Below are positions 1-7,074 of a DNA stretch of 42,733 bases, piece by piece. Under the pieces are notes generated by a model. It searched no databases and was not told the DNA's origin. It worked only from the letters and a program-made list of their open reading frames with translations. Source of the DNA: M55B118 sp041694275 (lineage in GTDB: Bacteria; Bacillota_I; Bacilli_A; Izemoplasmatales; Izemoplasmataceae); contig JASMTQ010000062.1 of the NCBI GenBank assembly GCA_041694275.1, positions 1 through 42,733 on the forward strand, written 5' to 3'. Numbering within the stretch: position 1 is the stretch's first letter; each line of letters begins with the position of its first letter. A program made the position numbers and the translations under genes.

Positions 1-312
1 GGCCACGCTTTCTTTTGTAGCGGCATGCTCAACAGGGGTCGTAACGATGGTTTTATCCTTGTGTTTATGATAGACCCCTTTGATTGCGGTATTGCTGGCT
101 TCACTGCCGGACCCTGTGAAAATCAGATTTTTGTGGGGGGTGCCAAGAAGGGATGCAATGTTTTTCTTGGTGGCGTTGTATTTCTTTTTCGACTTGATTC
201 CGCACGTGTGGATGCTTGAAGGGTTTCCCGGGAATTCTTCAAGGGTATTCACCAGCGCATTCCTGGCATTATCACTAATGGGCGTTGTGGCCGCGTAATC
301 GAAATAAATCAT
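1..312 (-). CDS. cysteine desulfurase, NifS/IscS type (partial, 3' end outside window)
   Basis: The 104 visible codons are the N-terminus of a PLP-dependent cysteine desulfurase, which takes sulfur from cysteine for Fe-S clusters or tRNA thiolation. The opening YFDYAATTPIS, then NPSSIH, a basic helix, and the FTGSGSEASNTAIKG segment match the family's cofactor-binding N-terminal region; the PLP lysine and catalytic cysteine lie beyond the window. The ATG at 312 follows an AGGGTGA Shine-Dalgarno. It is the third gene of a minus-strand operon after a thioredoxin-CcdA protein and a small unknown, with only 4 bases between it and the preceding stop. That context suggests thiol or sulfur handling. 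Whether it is the Fe-S (IscS/SufS-like) or the tRNA (NifZ/ThiI-linked) enzyme cannot be told without the downstream gene. Confidence 0.9.
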   Translation of the reverse strand, partial: MIYFDYAATTPISDNARNALVNTLEEFPGNPSSIHTCGIKSKKKYNATKKNIASLLGTPHKNLIFTGSGSEASNTAIKGVYHKHKDKTIVTTPVEHAATKESVA

Positions 313-316
313 AAAA

Positions 317-601
317 TCACCCTTTCAAAATCAAAATGGCGTCCTCGGGTGCATCGATGAAATAAAGGGCGTCCTTGTAGTCTTTCAACATCAATTCATT
401 GTCTTCATGTCTTTCAATGACGCTTTGAAGCGTTTTTACAAATTCACGAGCGATGTGCGATTGATGAATAATGCAGGGATCGTCATCGTCAAAGAGTTCG
501 AGACTCTTTTTTCTGACAGCGTCTTCTTTAAACGGCATGTTCAATGGCGTTCCTTCATATAGAACATGACCTCCCTGTTTTAAAATGACTGTTTGTTTCA
601 T
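317..601 (-). CDS. conserved-looking hypothetical protein, 94 aa
   Basis: I do not recognise this protein. It is a soluble 94-residue acidic product with no signal peptide or membrane segment, a run of four aspartates near residue 38 and a single cysteine in DPCIIHQSH. The ATG at 601 has an AAGGG Shine-Dalgarno about nine bases upstream. It starts 15 bases after the thioredoxin-CcdA stop and ends four bases before the cysteine desulfurase start, so it is almost certainly translated from the same transcript. Position between a disulfide-relay membrane protein and a desulfurase makes a redox or sulfur accessory role thinkable, but this rests on context only. Confidence 0.75.
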   Translation of the reverse strand: MKQTVILKQGGHVLYEGTPLNMPFKEDAVRKKSLELFDDDDPCIIHQSHIAREFVKTLQSVIERHEDNELMLKDYKDALYFIDAPEDAILILKG

Positions 602-616
602 AGTATCAAACCCTTT

Positions 617-1786
617 TTATAAGATTGAAATATCAAATACGAGGAAAATGAAGTAAACCGCCATAAGAATGAAGAAGATGCTGGTAAGCAACTTGATCAA
701 AGGCATCTTCCTTCTGAAGAAGTCGGAAACCCCCATGACATTTTTCGTCATCACGGCCACTACGGCTATAATGATAAGGGGAAGTATGAACATGAGATTG
801 AAAACTATCAGGTAAAGCGTACCAGTCAATGGTTCGCTTGTACGGATGCTTAAAAGAATCATCAAATAAATCTGTCCTGTACATGCAGCTTCGGTAATTC
901 CGATGACAATACCGATAATGAATGGAATAACCCCTATAAAGAAAATACGTTTGGTGGGATTCTCTTCGTTTTCAATGATATGTGAAAAACGTTTCATCAA
1001 GTTCCTGTTCCATTTTTTAATACCGCTAGGAAGCTGGTTCTTGACTTTTCCGTATTCTTCCTTTTTAGTAACCAGGAAGTCTCTGAAGGTGAGTATGAAT
1101 AATGCAAGTGCGAGCAACGCAAAAAGGCCATAGAGAATGTGAGAGAATGCATTGAGGGTGCTTTGGAATGCGGTCATCACCCAAAAGAGGCCTACTCCGA
1201 TTGCGAAGTATGTGAGGAAAATACCGAGTATATAGGATGTTGCGACGAAAATGAGAGTTTTCTTGTCTTTTAGGAATCCTATCATCGAGATGAACATAAG
1301 CAACATTGCAATTGCGCAAGGATTGATGCCATCAAGCAACCCTGATCCGATCACGCGTAACAATCCGCTGATGCCTTCAAGCGATTGAAACTGATCAGGA
1401 ACGTCGAGCAATGCTTCATTCGCCTTGGACTGAAGGTCACCATTTTCATAGGCGTCAACAATATTATCAGGGCCGTAAAAATGCGTATCCCCTACAAACA
1501 TCAGAGGCGTATAGCGTTCATTATCCGGGACGTTGTAGGTTTCGTTGAAGGCAAGGAAACGCCTGGCTTCATCTTCGTCCCCTGTGTTGTATTTGATCAC
1601 GGTAATGCCTTCGCTTTCAAGGGCGTTTACGATGCCTTGTTCTTCCACGATGGCACAGCCGCTGCATTGAGGGTGATAGAAATAAACGACCGTGGGCTCG
1701 TGATTGTCGGCGCCTAACGCTTGAAAGGGAAAAGCGCTACTGAAAAGCAGAAGGAATACAAAAAACAGTTTGAATATATATTTCAT
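617..1786 (-). CDS. thioredoxin-like domain fused to CcdA/DsbD-type membrane electron carrier
   Basis: Predicted to carry reducing equivalents across the membrane to an extracytoplasmic thioredoxin-fold domain. The 389-aa product has a signal/anchor segment (about residues 4-25), a thioredoxin-like domain with the active site HPQCSGC (C41, C44), then six or so membrane helices holding the two CcdA hallmark motifs, DGINPCA (C157) and EAACTGQIYL (C302). The two membrane cysteines are the ones that form the shuttling disulfide in the CcdA/DsbD family. The start at 1786 is chosen because a GGAG lies nine bases before it; upstream in-frame starts either overlap that site or run into the promoter. 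It heads the minus-strand operon ending in a cysteine desulfurase. The thioredoxin-first order is typical of glutaredoxin/CcdA fusions, not of classical DsbD. Confidence 0.88.
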   Translation of the reverse strand: MKYIFKLFFVFLLLFSSAFPFQALGADNHEPTVVYFYHPQCSGCAIVEEQGIVNALESEGITVIKYNTGDEDEARRFLAFNETYNVPDNERYTPLMFVGDTHFYGPDNIVDAYENGDLQSKANEALLDVPDQFQSLEGISGLLRVIGSGLLDGINPCAIAMLLMFISMIGFLKDKKTLIFVATSYILGIFLTYFAIGVGLFWVMTAFQSTLNAFSHILYGLFALLALALFILTFRDFLVTKKEEYGKVKNQLPSGIKKWNRNLMKRFSHIIENEENPTKRIFFIGVIPFIIGIVIGITEAACTGQIYLMILLSIRTSEPLTGTLYLIVFNLMFILPLIIIAVVAVMTKNVMGVSDFFRRKMPLIKLLTSIFFILMAVYFIFLVFDISIL

Positions 1787-1826
1787 AAATTTAATCTCCA
1801 TAAGTGCTAATATTAAAGGCCCTTTT

Positions 1827-1855
1827 ATTATAGAAGTGTTCAGTTCGGATGTCAA
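1827..1855 (-). promoter_or_regulatory. sigma-A promoter of the thioredoxin-CcdA operon
   Basis: On the minus strand a TTGACA (1855-1850) is followed after exactly 17 bases by TATAAT (1832-1827), both perfect consensus. It fires about 35 bases upstream of the start at 1786 and is divergent from the ylbF promoter. Confidence 0.8.
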
Positions 1856-1899
1856 ACTATCCAATCCCCTTATATGCATTTTAAAAACACATGGTCTGT

Positions 1900-1929
1900 T
1901 TTCAAAAAAGCAATCATATATGCTATAAT
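1900..1929 (+). promoter_or_regulatory. probable extended -10 promoter of ylbF
   Basis: TGCTATAAT at 1921-1929 is a TG-extended -10 with a perfect TATAAT; TTTCAA at 1900-1905 is a weak -35 at 18 bases. The implied leader before the ATG at 1945 is only about ten bases. Confidence 0.6.
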
Positions 1930-1944
1930 ATTTACGGTGATAAC

Positions 1945-2352
1945 ATGGAACAGAAAAAGATAGAACTGGCTTATGAGCTGGTTGATGAAATAAAAGAAAC
2001 AGATACTTACCTTCGTTACCTGGAAGCAGAACGTGCAATCGAGAACTCCCCTGAAGTCCAGTCCCTTTCAAAAGCATTCAAAGAAGCGGAAGCTTCTTAT
2101 AATGACGCTAAACAGTACGGCAAGTATCATCCGGACCTGAAGAAAAGACAACAGGCCTTCCAAATGGCCAAAAAAGCCTTGTTTGAACATCCGCTTGTAA
2201 AAACACACAAAACAAGTGAAAAAGCTTTGCAAAAGACGCTGGACAACGTAGCCTCAAGCATCGCAAAAAGCATCTCACCAAGAATAAAGGTCACCTACAA
2301 CACAGGATTTCCACAGATTGGAGGCTCATCATGCAAAGTAGAAAAAGCCTGA
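1945..2352 (+). CDS. ylbF: YlbF/YmcA family protein
   Basis: A 135-aa mostly helical protein of the YlbF/YmcA (DUF964) family. In Bacillus subtilis, YlbF with YmcA and YaaT forms the RicAFT complex that promotes RNase Y-dependent mRNA maturation and affects competence, sporulation and biofilm formation. Seen here: a charged helical body with YLRYLEAERAIENSPEVQ and the LSKAFKEAEASYNDAKQYG stretch typical of the family. The ATG at 1945 is taken since a GGTGA lies just upstream and the promoter -10 sits at 1924; a longer reading frame from 1891 would run through the promoter. The downstream gene ylbG overlaps its end by 22 bases, the same pairing as in Bacilli. The C-terminal tail (SSCKVEKA) is extended by that overlap. 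Confidence 0.85.
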   Translation: MEQKKIELAYELVDEIKETDTYLRYLEAERAIENSPEVQSLSKAFKEAEASYNDAKQYGKYHPDLKKRQQAFQMAKKALFEHPLVKTHKTSEKALQKTLDNVASSIAKSISPRIKVTYNTGFPQIGGSSCKVEKA

Positions 2353-2645
2353 TTGTCTATTTCAAAAGCCCCAAGGTTCTGAAGAAATTGAAAACCTACG
2401 GCAACCTGACTTATTATCATAAAAAAAGAAAGTATGCAGTCCTCTATGTTGACGGCGACAAAGTCGACCATCTTATAGGAGAAATAAAGAAACTTCACCA
2501 TGTGCGATATGCGGAAGTCTCAAGACTTGATGATGATCAGTTCACACTTGAAGATTTTTCAGATCTTGGCGAAAAAGAAGACGAAGAAATAGACTCTGAC
2601 AATAGCACGGAAGAAAACATTGAAGTGTCAAGTGAAAAAGCTTGA
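2331..2645 (+). CDS. ylbG: YlbG family protein (DUF2129)
   Basis: A 104-aa protein of the YlbG family, restricted to Bacilli and relatives; its function is not established. The conserved core is visible as SLIVYFKSPKVLKKLKTYGN followed by LTYYHKKRKYAVLYVD and a KLHHVRYAEVS strand. The last 30 residues are an acidic, probably disordered tail rich in D and E. The ATG at 2331 follows a perfect GGAGG at 2320-2324 and lies inside ylbF, so the two genes are translated together. The -35 of the rpsP promoter overlaps its stop codon. In Bacillus, ylbFG precede rsmD and coaD; here they precede rpsP instead. Confidence 0.85.
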   Translation: MQSRKSLIVYFKSPKVLKKLKTYGNLTYYHKKRKYAVLYVDGDKVDHLIGEIKKLHHVRYAEVSRLDDDQFTLEDFSDLGEKEDEEIDSDNSTEENIEVSSEKA

Positions 2646-2670
2646 CAACCCACTCCTTCTTTGTTAAACT
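2642..2670 (+). promoter_or_regulatory. promoter of the rpsP operon
   Basis: TTGACA at 2642-2647, a 17-base spacer, then TAAACT at 2665-2670. The -35 overlaps the TGA of ylbG, so the ribosomal operon has its own strong promoter although it directly follows ylbFG. Confidence 0.75.
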
Positions 2671-2702
2671 AATCGAGACTGAAATTTAAGGAGGAAATAT
2701 CT

Positions 2703-2975
2703 ATGGTTAAAATGCGTTTACAGCGTTTCGGAAAAAGAAACCAACCTTACTACAGAATCGTCGTTGCTGATTCAAGACGTGCACGTGATGGAAAATATCT
2801 TGAGGTTCTTGGTTCTTACCTTCCAACAAACGCCGATGACAAACAAGTTGAAATCAATGAGGAACGCGCTCTTGTATGGCTTTCTTATGGAGCTCAACCA
2901 ACAAGCACAGTAAGAAACCTACTGAGCAAACAAGGTGTAATGGAGAAATTCCACAATCAAAAAAACGCTAAATAA
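2703..2975 (+). CDS. rpsP: 30S ribosomal protein S16
   Basis: Ribosomal protein bS16, a 30S assembly protein binding 16S rRNA. The opening VKMRLQRFGKRNQPYYRIVVADSRRARDG (shown here only as its start MVKMRLQRFGKRNQPYYRIV) is the family signature, followed by LEVLGSYLPT and the RALVWLSYGAQPTSTV segment. At 90 residues it has the usual length. The ATG at 2703 follows AAGGAGGAAATATCT. It is first in the conserved rpsP-khpA-rimM-trmD order, here with two ABC-transporter genes inserted after khpA. Confidence 0.97.
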   Translation: MVKMRLQRFGKRNQPYYRIVVADSRRARDGKYLEVLGSYLPTNADDKQVEINEERALVWLSYGAQPTSTVRNLLSKQGVMEKFHNQKNAK

Positions 2976-2988
2976 GGGGCGCTAAAAT

Positions 2989-3237
2989 ATGGCTGTTGAT
3001 TACGAAAAGCTTATTGCGGACCTGGTGAGGCCTCTTGTCATTCATGATGAAGATGTTGCGGTTCAAAAGATCGCAGATGATGATGACTTGGTAACCATGC
3101 AGGTACTCGTACATAACGATGACCTTGGCCGGGTCATAGGCAAAAATGGTCGTATCGCGAACGCTATTAGAACCATTGCCTATGCGAGCGCATCCCGCGA
3201 GCACAAAAAAATAACCATCAATATTGATGCGTTTTGA
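2989..3237 (+). CDS. khpA: KH-domain RNA-binding protein KhpA
   Basis: An 82-aa single-KH-domain protein of the KhpA/YlqC family. Family members bind RNA, often as a heterodimer with KhpB/Jag, and affect sRNA function and cell elongation. The KH signature is the GKNG loop at residues 51-54 in LGRVIGKNGRIANAIRTI. It starts 13 bases after rpsP with an AAGGGG Shine-Dalgarno. A rho-independent terminator follows immediately, so the rpsP-khpA unit can end before the ABC genes. Length and neighbours are as in other Firmicutes. Confidence 0.92.
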   Translation: MAVDYEKLIADLVRPLVIHDEDVAVQKIADDDDLVTMQVLVHNDDLGRVIGKNGRIANAIRTIAYASASREHKKITINIDAF

Positions 3238-3241
3238 TCAC

Positions 3242-3279
3242 AATCTCCTTTGAAGTTTTCACTTTTAAGGAGATTTTTT
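3242..3279 (+). terminator. rho-independent terminator after khpA
   Basis: Nine-base perfect stem AATCTCCTT / AAGGAGATT (3242-3250 and 3267-3275) running into TTTTTT. It separates rpsP-khpA from the inserted ABC transporter genes. Confidence 0.8.
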
Positions 3280-3311
3280 CAACTCATTAAACTATTGTTC
3301 AGGAGGCTACC

Positions 3312-4094
3312 ATGGAATCCTTGCGTGTAGAGAATATCAGGAAAACCTTCAATCTATCCAGAAAACAAAGAAAGCTTCAAAACACGGATGAAAAAAGAAA
3401 AGTCGCAGTTGACGGTCTTTCCTTCGAAGCGAAGCCGGGAGAAATCTATGGTCTGCTTGGCCCCAACGGGGCAGGCAAGACAACTACACTCAGATGCATC
3501 TCCACTTTGATATCGCCTGATGAAGGGGATATCACCGTCAATGGCATGAGCGTTAAAAACGAAAGCATCAACGTCCGCCGCGACATCGCTTTTTTGACAA
3601 CGGAACTCAAACTGGATGAACATTTCACCCCGAATTACCTATTTGATTACTTTGCGGACCTTCACGGTCTTGACAAAGCCACAAAGCAAAAGCGCAAGGC
3701 TTTTTTCTTCAAACGCTTTGGCATTGACAGATTCGCCGAAGTCAAAGTCGCTGATTTATCAAGTGGGATGAAACAAAAAACGTCACTTGCCATTGCGCTT
3801 GTTCATGATCCGGGAACCGTTGTCTTCGATGAGCCAACCACAGGTCTTGATGTTCTTACTGCGAAAACGGTGACCGATTACCTGGTTGAATTGAGAGACC
3901 TTGGAAAAGTCGTCATTATCTCTACACACATTTTGAGCGTCGTTGAAAAAATATGCGATAGAGTAGGCATTATTGTGGATGGTAAAATAAAAATTTCAGA
4001 TACTTTGGACAACGTGAGAAAAGAAAGCAAGGATGGAACGCTTGAAGGCATTTTCTTTGATTATATGATTGAAGGGGGTGTCGCCGATGCGTGA
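3312..4094 (+). CDS. ABC transporter ATP-binding protein, NatA-like
   Basis: The ATPase of an ABC-2 type exporter. Seen: Walker A GPNGAGKTT at residues 50-58, signature LSSGMKQK, Walker B VVFDEPTTGLD and the switch histidine in IISTH. A short insertion (residues 16-31, basic) precedes Walker A, a feature found in NatA-type ATPases. NatAB in Bacillus exports sodium ions; homologues may export other substrates. Start at 3312 has an AGGAGG Shine-Dalgarno. It overlaps the permease gene by 8 bases. The pair sits within the usual khpA-rimM junction, where most Bacilli have nothing or ylqD. Confidence 0.85.
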   Translation: MESLRVENIRKTFNLSRKQRKLQNTDEKRKVAVDGLSFEAKPGEIYGLLGPNGAGKTTTLRCISTLISPDEGDITVNGMSVKNESINVRRDIAFLTTELKLDEHFTPNYLFDYFADLHGLDKATKQKRKAFFFKRFGIDRFAEVKVADLSSGMKQKTSLAIALVHDPGTVVFDEPTTGLDVLTAKTVTDYLVELRDLGKVVIISTHILSVVEKICDRVGIIVDGKIKISDTLDNVRKESKDGTLEGIFFDYMIEGGVADA

Positions 4095-5277
4095 TATATG
4101 GACGGTTTTCAGGAAAGAGATTTATCGTGTTTTCAGTGACAAGCGTCTTATTTTAAGCATATTCATACTTCCTGGTCTAAGTATTTTCCTCATTTACTCC
4201 CTGATGGGCACGTTCCTTGGAGACATGGAGGAGGACCTTGAAAGTCATGAATCAGTTATTTACGAATCGAACATGCCCAGTGCACTGAGAAGTGAGATCA
4301 ACAGCGAGTATTCTGTTGAATTTCACGATGCAACTGACGTGAACAGAGAAATCCTTGAGGATAACGTTCTTGAAGGGGAGTATGACCTTGTCATCCTGTT
4401 CGAAGAAAATTTCGAATCAAAAATCGCAAACTATGAAACTGAAGAAGCCCCCGATCTTGAAATCATCTTCAACGAAGGGGAACAAAATTCAACAAGAGCC
4501 TATAACCAGGTCAGTGCCATACTGAACAACTACCAACAGTCCATCATTCAAAACCGCCTTGAGAATCCCGAGGATTACCTGGTTTACAATCTAAATGCCG
4601 TGCAGCTTGTTGATGAACAAAACGTGCTTGCTGAAGGCATCGCGAGTCTCATGCCGATGCTTATCATCATTTTCCTTTTTACCGGTGCGATGAGCATCGG
4701 ACCCGACGCAATTGCGGGAGAAAAGGAAAGAGGGACGATTGCGACCTTGCTTGTAAGACCCATAAGAAGGCGCTCCATCGCACTTGGAAAAGTCGCGTCG
4801 CTTTCACTGCTCGCGTTGCTCAGTGCCCTTTCTTCGTTTGTGGGAATCATCCTGAGCCTTCCAAAACTCATGCAGATGGATGACAATATGCCGGATGTTT
4901 CCATTTATACCTTCCAGGATTATTTTGCGATTCTGCTGGTGCTTTTAACCACGGTCATCTTTGTGGTCGGACTGGTTTCAATCATCAGTGCCTACGCAAA
5001 GACCATCAAGGAAGCCTCGATGCTTATCATGCCGGTTTATTTCCTCGCGATTATTGTAGGCATGATGAATTCTTTTGGAGCGGATGTGAACCATGAAATG
5101 TGGGTCCACCTGATTCCAATATACGGGCAGATCAATATTCTTGCAGGCGTTCTTACATTCGATTATACGATTGCAAACCTTCTTGTAACCATGGCTTCAA
5201 GCCTTATATACACACTCGGCTTCGTCATTTTGCTTAACGCGATGTTCAACAGCGAAAAGATTATGTTCAGCCGCTAA
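4087..5277 (+). CDS. ABC-2 type permease, NatB-like
   Basis: A 396-aa membrane partner of the preceding ATPase. One membrane helix near the N-terminus (LILSIFILPGLSIFLIYSLM) is followed by a large acidic extracytoplasmic domain of about 140 residues and then five or six helices, including the conserved PDAIAGEKERGTIATLLVRP stretch of ABC-2/CcmB-like permeases. The ATG at 4087 is chosen because AAGGGGGTG lies six bases upstream; an in-frame TTG at 4069 has no such site. NatB is the sodium-export permease in Bacillus; the substrate here is inferred from resemblance only. rimM follows 12 bases later, so it is probably cotranscribed with the tRNA-modification genes. Confidence 0.82.
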   Translation: MRDIWTVFRKEIYRVFSDKRLILSIFILPGLSIFLIYSLMGTFLGDMEEDLESHESVIYESNMPSALRSEINSEYSVEFHDATDVNREILEDNVLEGEYDLVILFEENFESKIANYETEEAPDLEIIFNEGEQNSTRAYNQVSAILNNYQQSIIQNRLENPEDYLVYNLNAVQLVDEQNVLAEGIASLMPMLIIIFLFTGAMSIGPDAIAGEKERGTIATLLVRPIRRRSIALGKVASLSLLALLSALSSFVGIILSLPKLMQMDDNMPDVSIYTFQDYFAILLVLLTTVIFVVGLVSIISAYAKTIKEASMLIMPVYFLAIIVGMMNSFGADVNHEMWVHLIPIYGQINILAGVLTFDYTIANLLVTMASSLIYTLGFVILLNAMFNSEKIMFSR

Positions 5278-5289
5278 AGGATGATTTAA

Positions 5290-5793
5290 ATGAACAAGGT
5301 AGTAATAGGAACTGTAAAAAAACCACACGGCGTCAAAGGCAGTGTCCGCGTCAAAAGCGAAACGGACTTTGTCTCTGAGCGCTTTAAAGTTGGGAATACG
5401 CTCACGCTCAACTGCAAAAGAAAAACTGAAGTCGTGACCCTTCAAGAGGTCGGCAACGGCAAGGATTCCATCGTCATGAAATTCGAAGGCTACGACACCT
5501 ACGAAGCGGCGGAGGCTCTTAGAAACTGCACCCTTGAAATTGACGGTGAAAAACGTCCTGCTCTTGAAGAGGACGCCTTTTACTTCGATGAACTGACAGA
5601 TTTTGAAGTGTATGCCGGCGAAGCGTTCGTAGGGACCGTCAAGGAAGTCCTGGACATGCCACAAGGTGCGATGCTGAGAATCAAAAGAAGCAAGCAGAAG
5701 GATCTTCTAGTGCCGTTCATGAAACACTTTGTTTTATTTATCGACAAAGAAAAGAAAACCATGACACTTAATGATATTGAGGGATTGCTATGA
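5290..5793 (+). CDS. rimM: ribosome maturation factor RimM
   Basis: RimM binds the 30S head and S19 during 16S rRNA processing. The 167-aa product shows the N-terminal barrel signature GTVKKPHGVKGSVRVKSETDF, the middle EDAFYFDELTDFEVY segment that opens the PRC-barrel, and the closing LLVPFMKHFVLFIDKEKKTMTL. Length is normal. It starts 12 bases after the natB-like stop and overlaps trmD through an ATGA junction, so rimM and trmD are translationally coupled as in most bacteria. Confidence 0.95.
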   Translation: MNKVVIGTVKKPHGVKGSVRVKSETDFVSERFKVGNTLTLNCKRKTEVVTLQEVGNGKDSIVMKFEGYDTYEAAEALRNCTLEIDGEKRPALEEDAFYFDELTDFEVYAGEAFVGTVKEVLDMPQGAMLRIKRSKQKDLLVPFMKHFVLFIDKEKKTMTLNDIEGLL

Positions 5794-6482
5794 GAATAGA
5801 CGTATTGACACTTTTTCCACAGATGATAGCCCCAGTGCTTGAGCACTCCATTTTGAAACGGGCACAGGAAGACAAGCACGTGGAAATCCATATTCACGAT
5901 TTCCGTGAATACAGCGAAGACAAGCACATGCGTGTGGACGACACGCCTTATGGCGGGGGTGCGGGCATGGTACTCAAGGCTCAGCCGGTTGTAGATACGC
6001 TTCGCTCAATTGAAAACAGTGACCACGCCCTTAAGATACTCATGACACCCCAGGGCAAGCCATATACCCACGAAAGAGCACAAACGCTCATCAAAAACGA
6101 TCACCTTATTATCCTTTGTGGTCATTATGAGGGTTTTGACGAGCGCATTCGCACCTACTTCGATATCGAGATTTCCATAGGAGATTTCGTCCTTACCGGA
6201 GGAGAAATCGCCGCACTCGCACTCATTGATTCCGTCGTGCGTCTTCTTCCAAACGTGCTTCACAACGACGAATCCAACAAGGATGACTCGTTTGCAAGCG
6301 GTCTTCTTGAATACCCGCAATACACAAGACCACGCGTTTTCGAAGGCAAAGCCGTCCCGGAAGTGCTGCTTTCAGGGCACCACGAAATGATTGAATCCTG
6401 GCGCAGAGAAAAGGCGCTGGAACGCACCAGGGAAAGAAGACCCGATCTTTATGAAAAATATATTAAAAAACAAGATAAATAG
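5790..6482 (+). CDS. trmD: tRNA (guanine-N1-)-methyltransferase TrmD
   Basis: Makes m1G37 in tRNAs reading CNN codons, preventing frameshifts. The 230-aa product has the SPOUT/trefoil-knot signatures LTLFPQMI, DDTPYGGGAGMVLKAQP, LCGHYEGFDERI, IGDFVLTGGE and the SAM-site loop, then the C-terminal LLSGHHEMIESWRREKALERT. The ATG overlaps the rimM stop (ATGA). The stop codon abuts a new promoter for rplS, unlike genomes where trmD and rplS share one transcript only. Confidence 0.97.
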   Translation: MRIDVLTLFPQMIAPVLEHSILKRAQEDKHVEIHIHDFREYSEDKHMRVDDTPYGGGAGMVLKAQPVVDTLRSIENSDHALKILMTPQGKPYTHERAQTLIKNDHLIILCGHYEGFDERIRTYFDIEISIGDFVLTGGEIAALALIDSVVRLLPNVLHNDESNKDDSFASGLLEYPQYTRPRVFEGKAVPEVLLSGHHEMIESWRREKALERTRERRPDLYEKYIKKQDK

Positions 6483-6511
6483 TTGCGATTAAAGTTTCGA
6501 TATGCTATAAT
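6483..6511 (+). promoter_or_regulatory. promoter of rplS
   Basis: TTGCGA at 6483-6488, 17 bases, TATAAT at 6506-6511 with an upstream TG extension (TGCTATAAT). The -35 starts right after the trmD stop codon. Confidence 0.75.
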
Positions 6512-6531
6512 TATTCGCGCTGTCAACAAAT

Positions 6532-6567
6532 GTCTGTTCCGCTGGAATACGGTTCCAAGAGCAGGAC
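6532..6567 (+). promoter_or_regulatory. stem-loop in the rplS leader (L19-leader-like)
   Basis: The roughly 77-base leader folds into a hairpin: GTCTGTTC pairs with GAGCAGGAC (one bulge, one wobble) and TGGAA pairs with TTCCA above an internal loop. It ends 13 bases before the AAGGAGTGA Shine-Dalgarno. Leader structures on rplS are known in Firmicutes (the L19 leader family) and are thought to mediate autoregulation; I cannot confirm membership by covariance. Confidence 0.5.
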
Positions 6568-6594
6568 AATTCAAATAGTCAAGGAGTGATTCCA

Positions 6595-6942
6595 ATGTCA
6601 CAGCAACTCATCAGCGAAATTACCAACGAGTACCTGAAGACTGACGTACCCGAGTTTCGTCCCGGGGACAAAGTAAGAGTTTCCGTACGCATCAAGGAAA
6701 AAACCCGTGAACGTACACAGAACTTCGAAGGTCTTGTCATCAAACGCCAAGGCTCAGGCGTCGGTGAAACATTCACTGTTCGCAAAGTGTCTTTCGGTGT
6801 CGGTATCGAACGTACATTCCCTGTTCATGCACCGACTGTAGAAGCCATTACGGTCATCAGAAAAGGTAAAGTTCGTCGTGCCAAATTGCATTACATTCGT
6901 GGACTTTCCGCGAAACAGGCTCGTATCAAAGAGCGTCGCTAA
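6595..6942 (+). CDS. rplS: 50S ribosomal protein L19
   Basis: Ribosomal protein bL19, located at the subunit interface. The 115-aa product has the hallmarks PEFRPGDKVRVSVRIKE, ERTQNFEGLVIKR, FTVRKVSFGVGIERTFPVH and the basic tail KARLHYIRGL-like segment KAKLHYIR variant seen as RRAKLHYIRGLSAK. The ATG at 6595 follows AAGGAGTGA; an upstream ATT in frame is not needed. It has its own promoter and leader hairpin and is followed by a strong terminator. Confidence 0.97.
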   Translation: MSQQLISEITNEYLKTDVPEFRPGDKVRVSVRIKEKTRERTQNFEGLVIKRQGSGVGETFTVRKVSFGVGIERTFPVHAPTVEAITVIRKGKVRRAKLHYIRGLSAKQARIKERR

Positions 6943-6948
6943 CAATTA

Positions 6949-6982
6949 CGATAAAAAAGCCTTTTCGAAGGCTTTTTTTATC
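6949..6982 (+). terminator. rho-independent terminator after rplS
   Basis: Long stem CGATAAAAAAGCCTT / AAGGCTTTTTTTATCG around a TTCG loop, with the A/T arms acting as poly-U on either strand. Confidence 0.9.
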
Positions 6983-7018
6983 GGTTTTCATCCTATTAAG
7001 AAAATAATGCAAATCATA

Positions 7019-7047
7019 TTGAAAACATTTTCATAAAATGCTATAAT
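7019..7047 (+). promoter_or_regulatory. promoter of ccpA
   Basis: TTGAAA at 7019-7024, a 17-base spacer, and TATAAT at 7042-7047 with a TG extension (TGCTATAAT). The -35 and spacer overlap a cre-like sequence. Confidence 0.8.
7020..7033 (+). promoter_or_regulatory. cre-like operator in the ccpA promoter
   Basis: TGAAAACATTTTCA matches the catabolite-responsive-element consensus TGWAANCGNTNWCA at 13 of 14 positions (A in place of the central G). Its arms TGAAAA/TTTTCA are perfectly inverted. Position over the -35 predicts self-repression by CcpA. Confidence 0.6.
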
Positions 7048-7074
7048 AGCCTAAAGTAGAAAGTAGGTGGTTTC

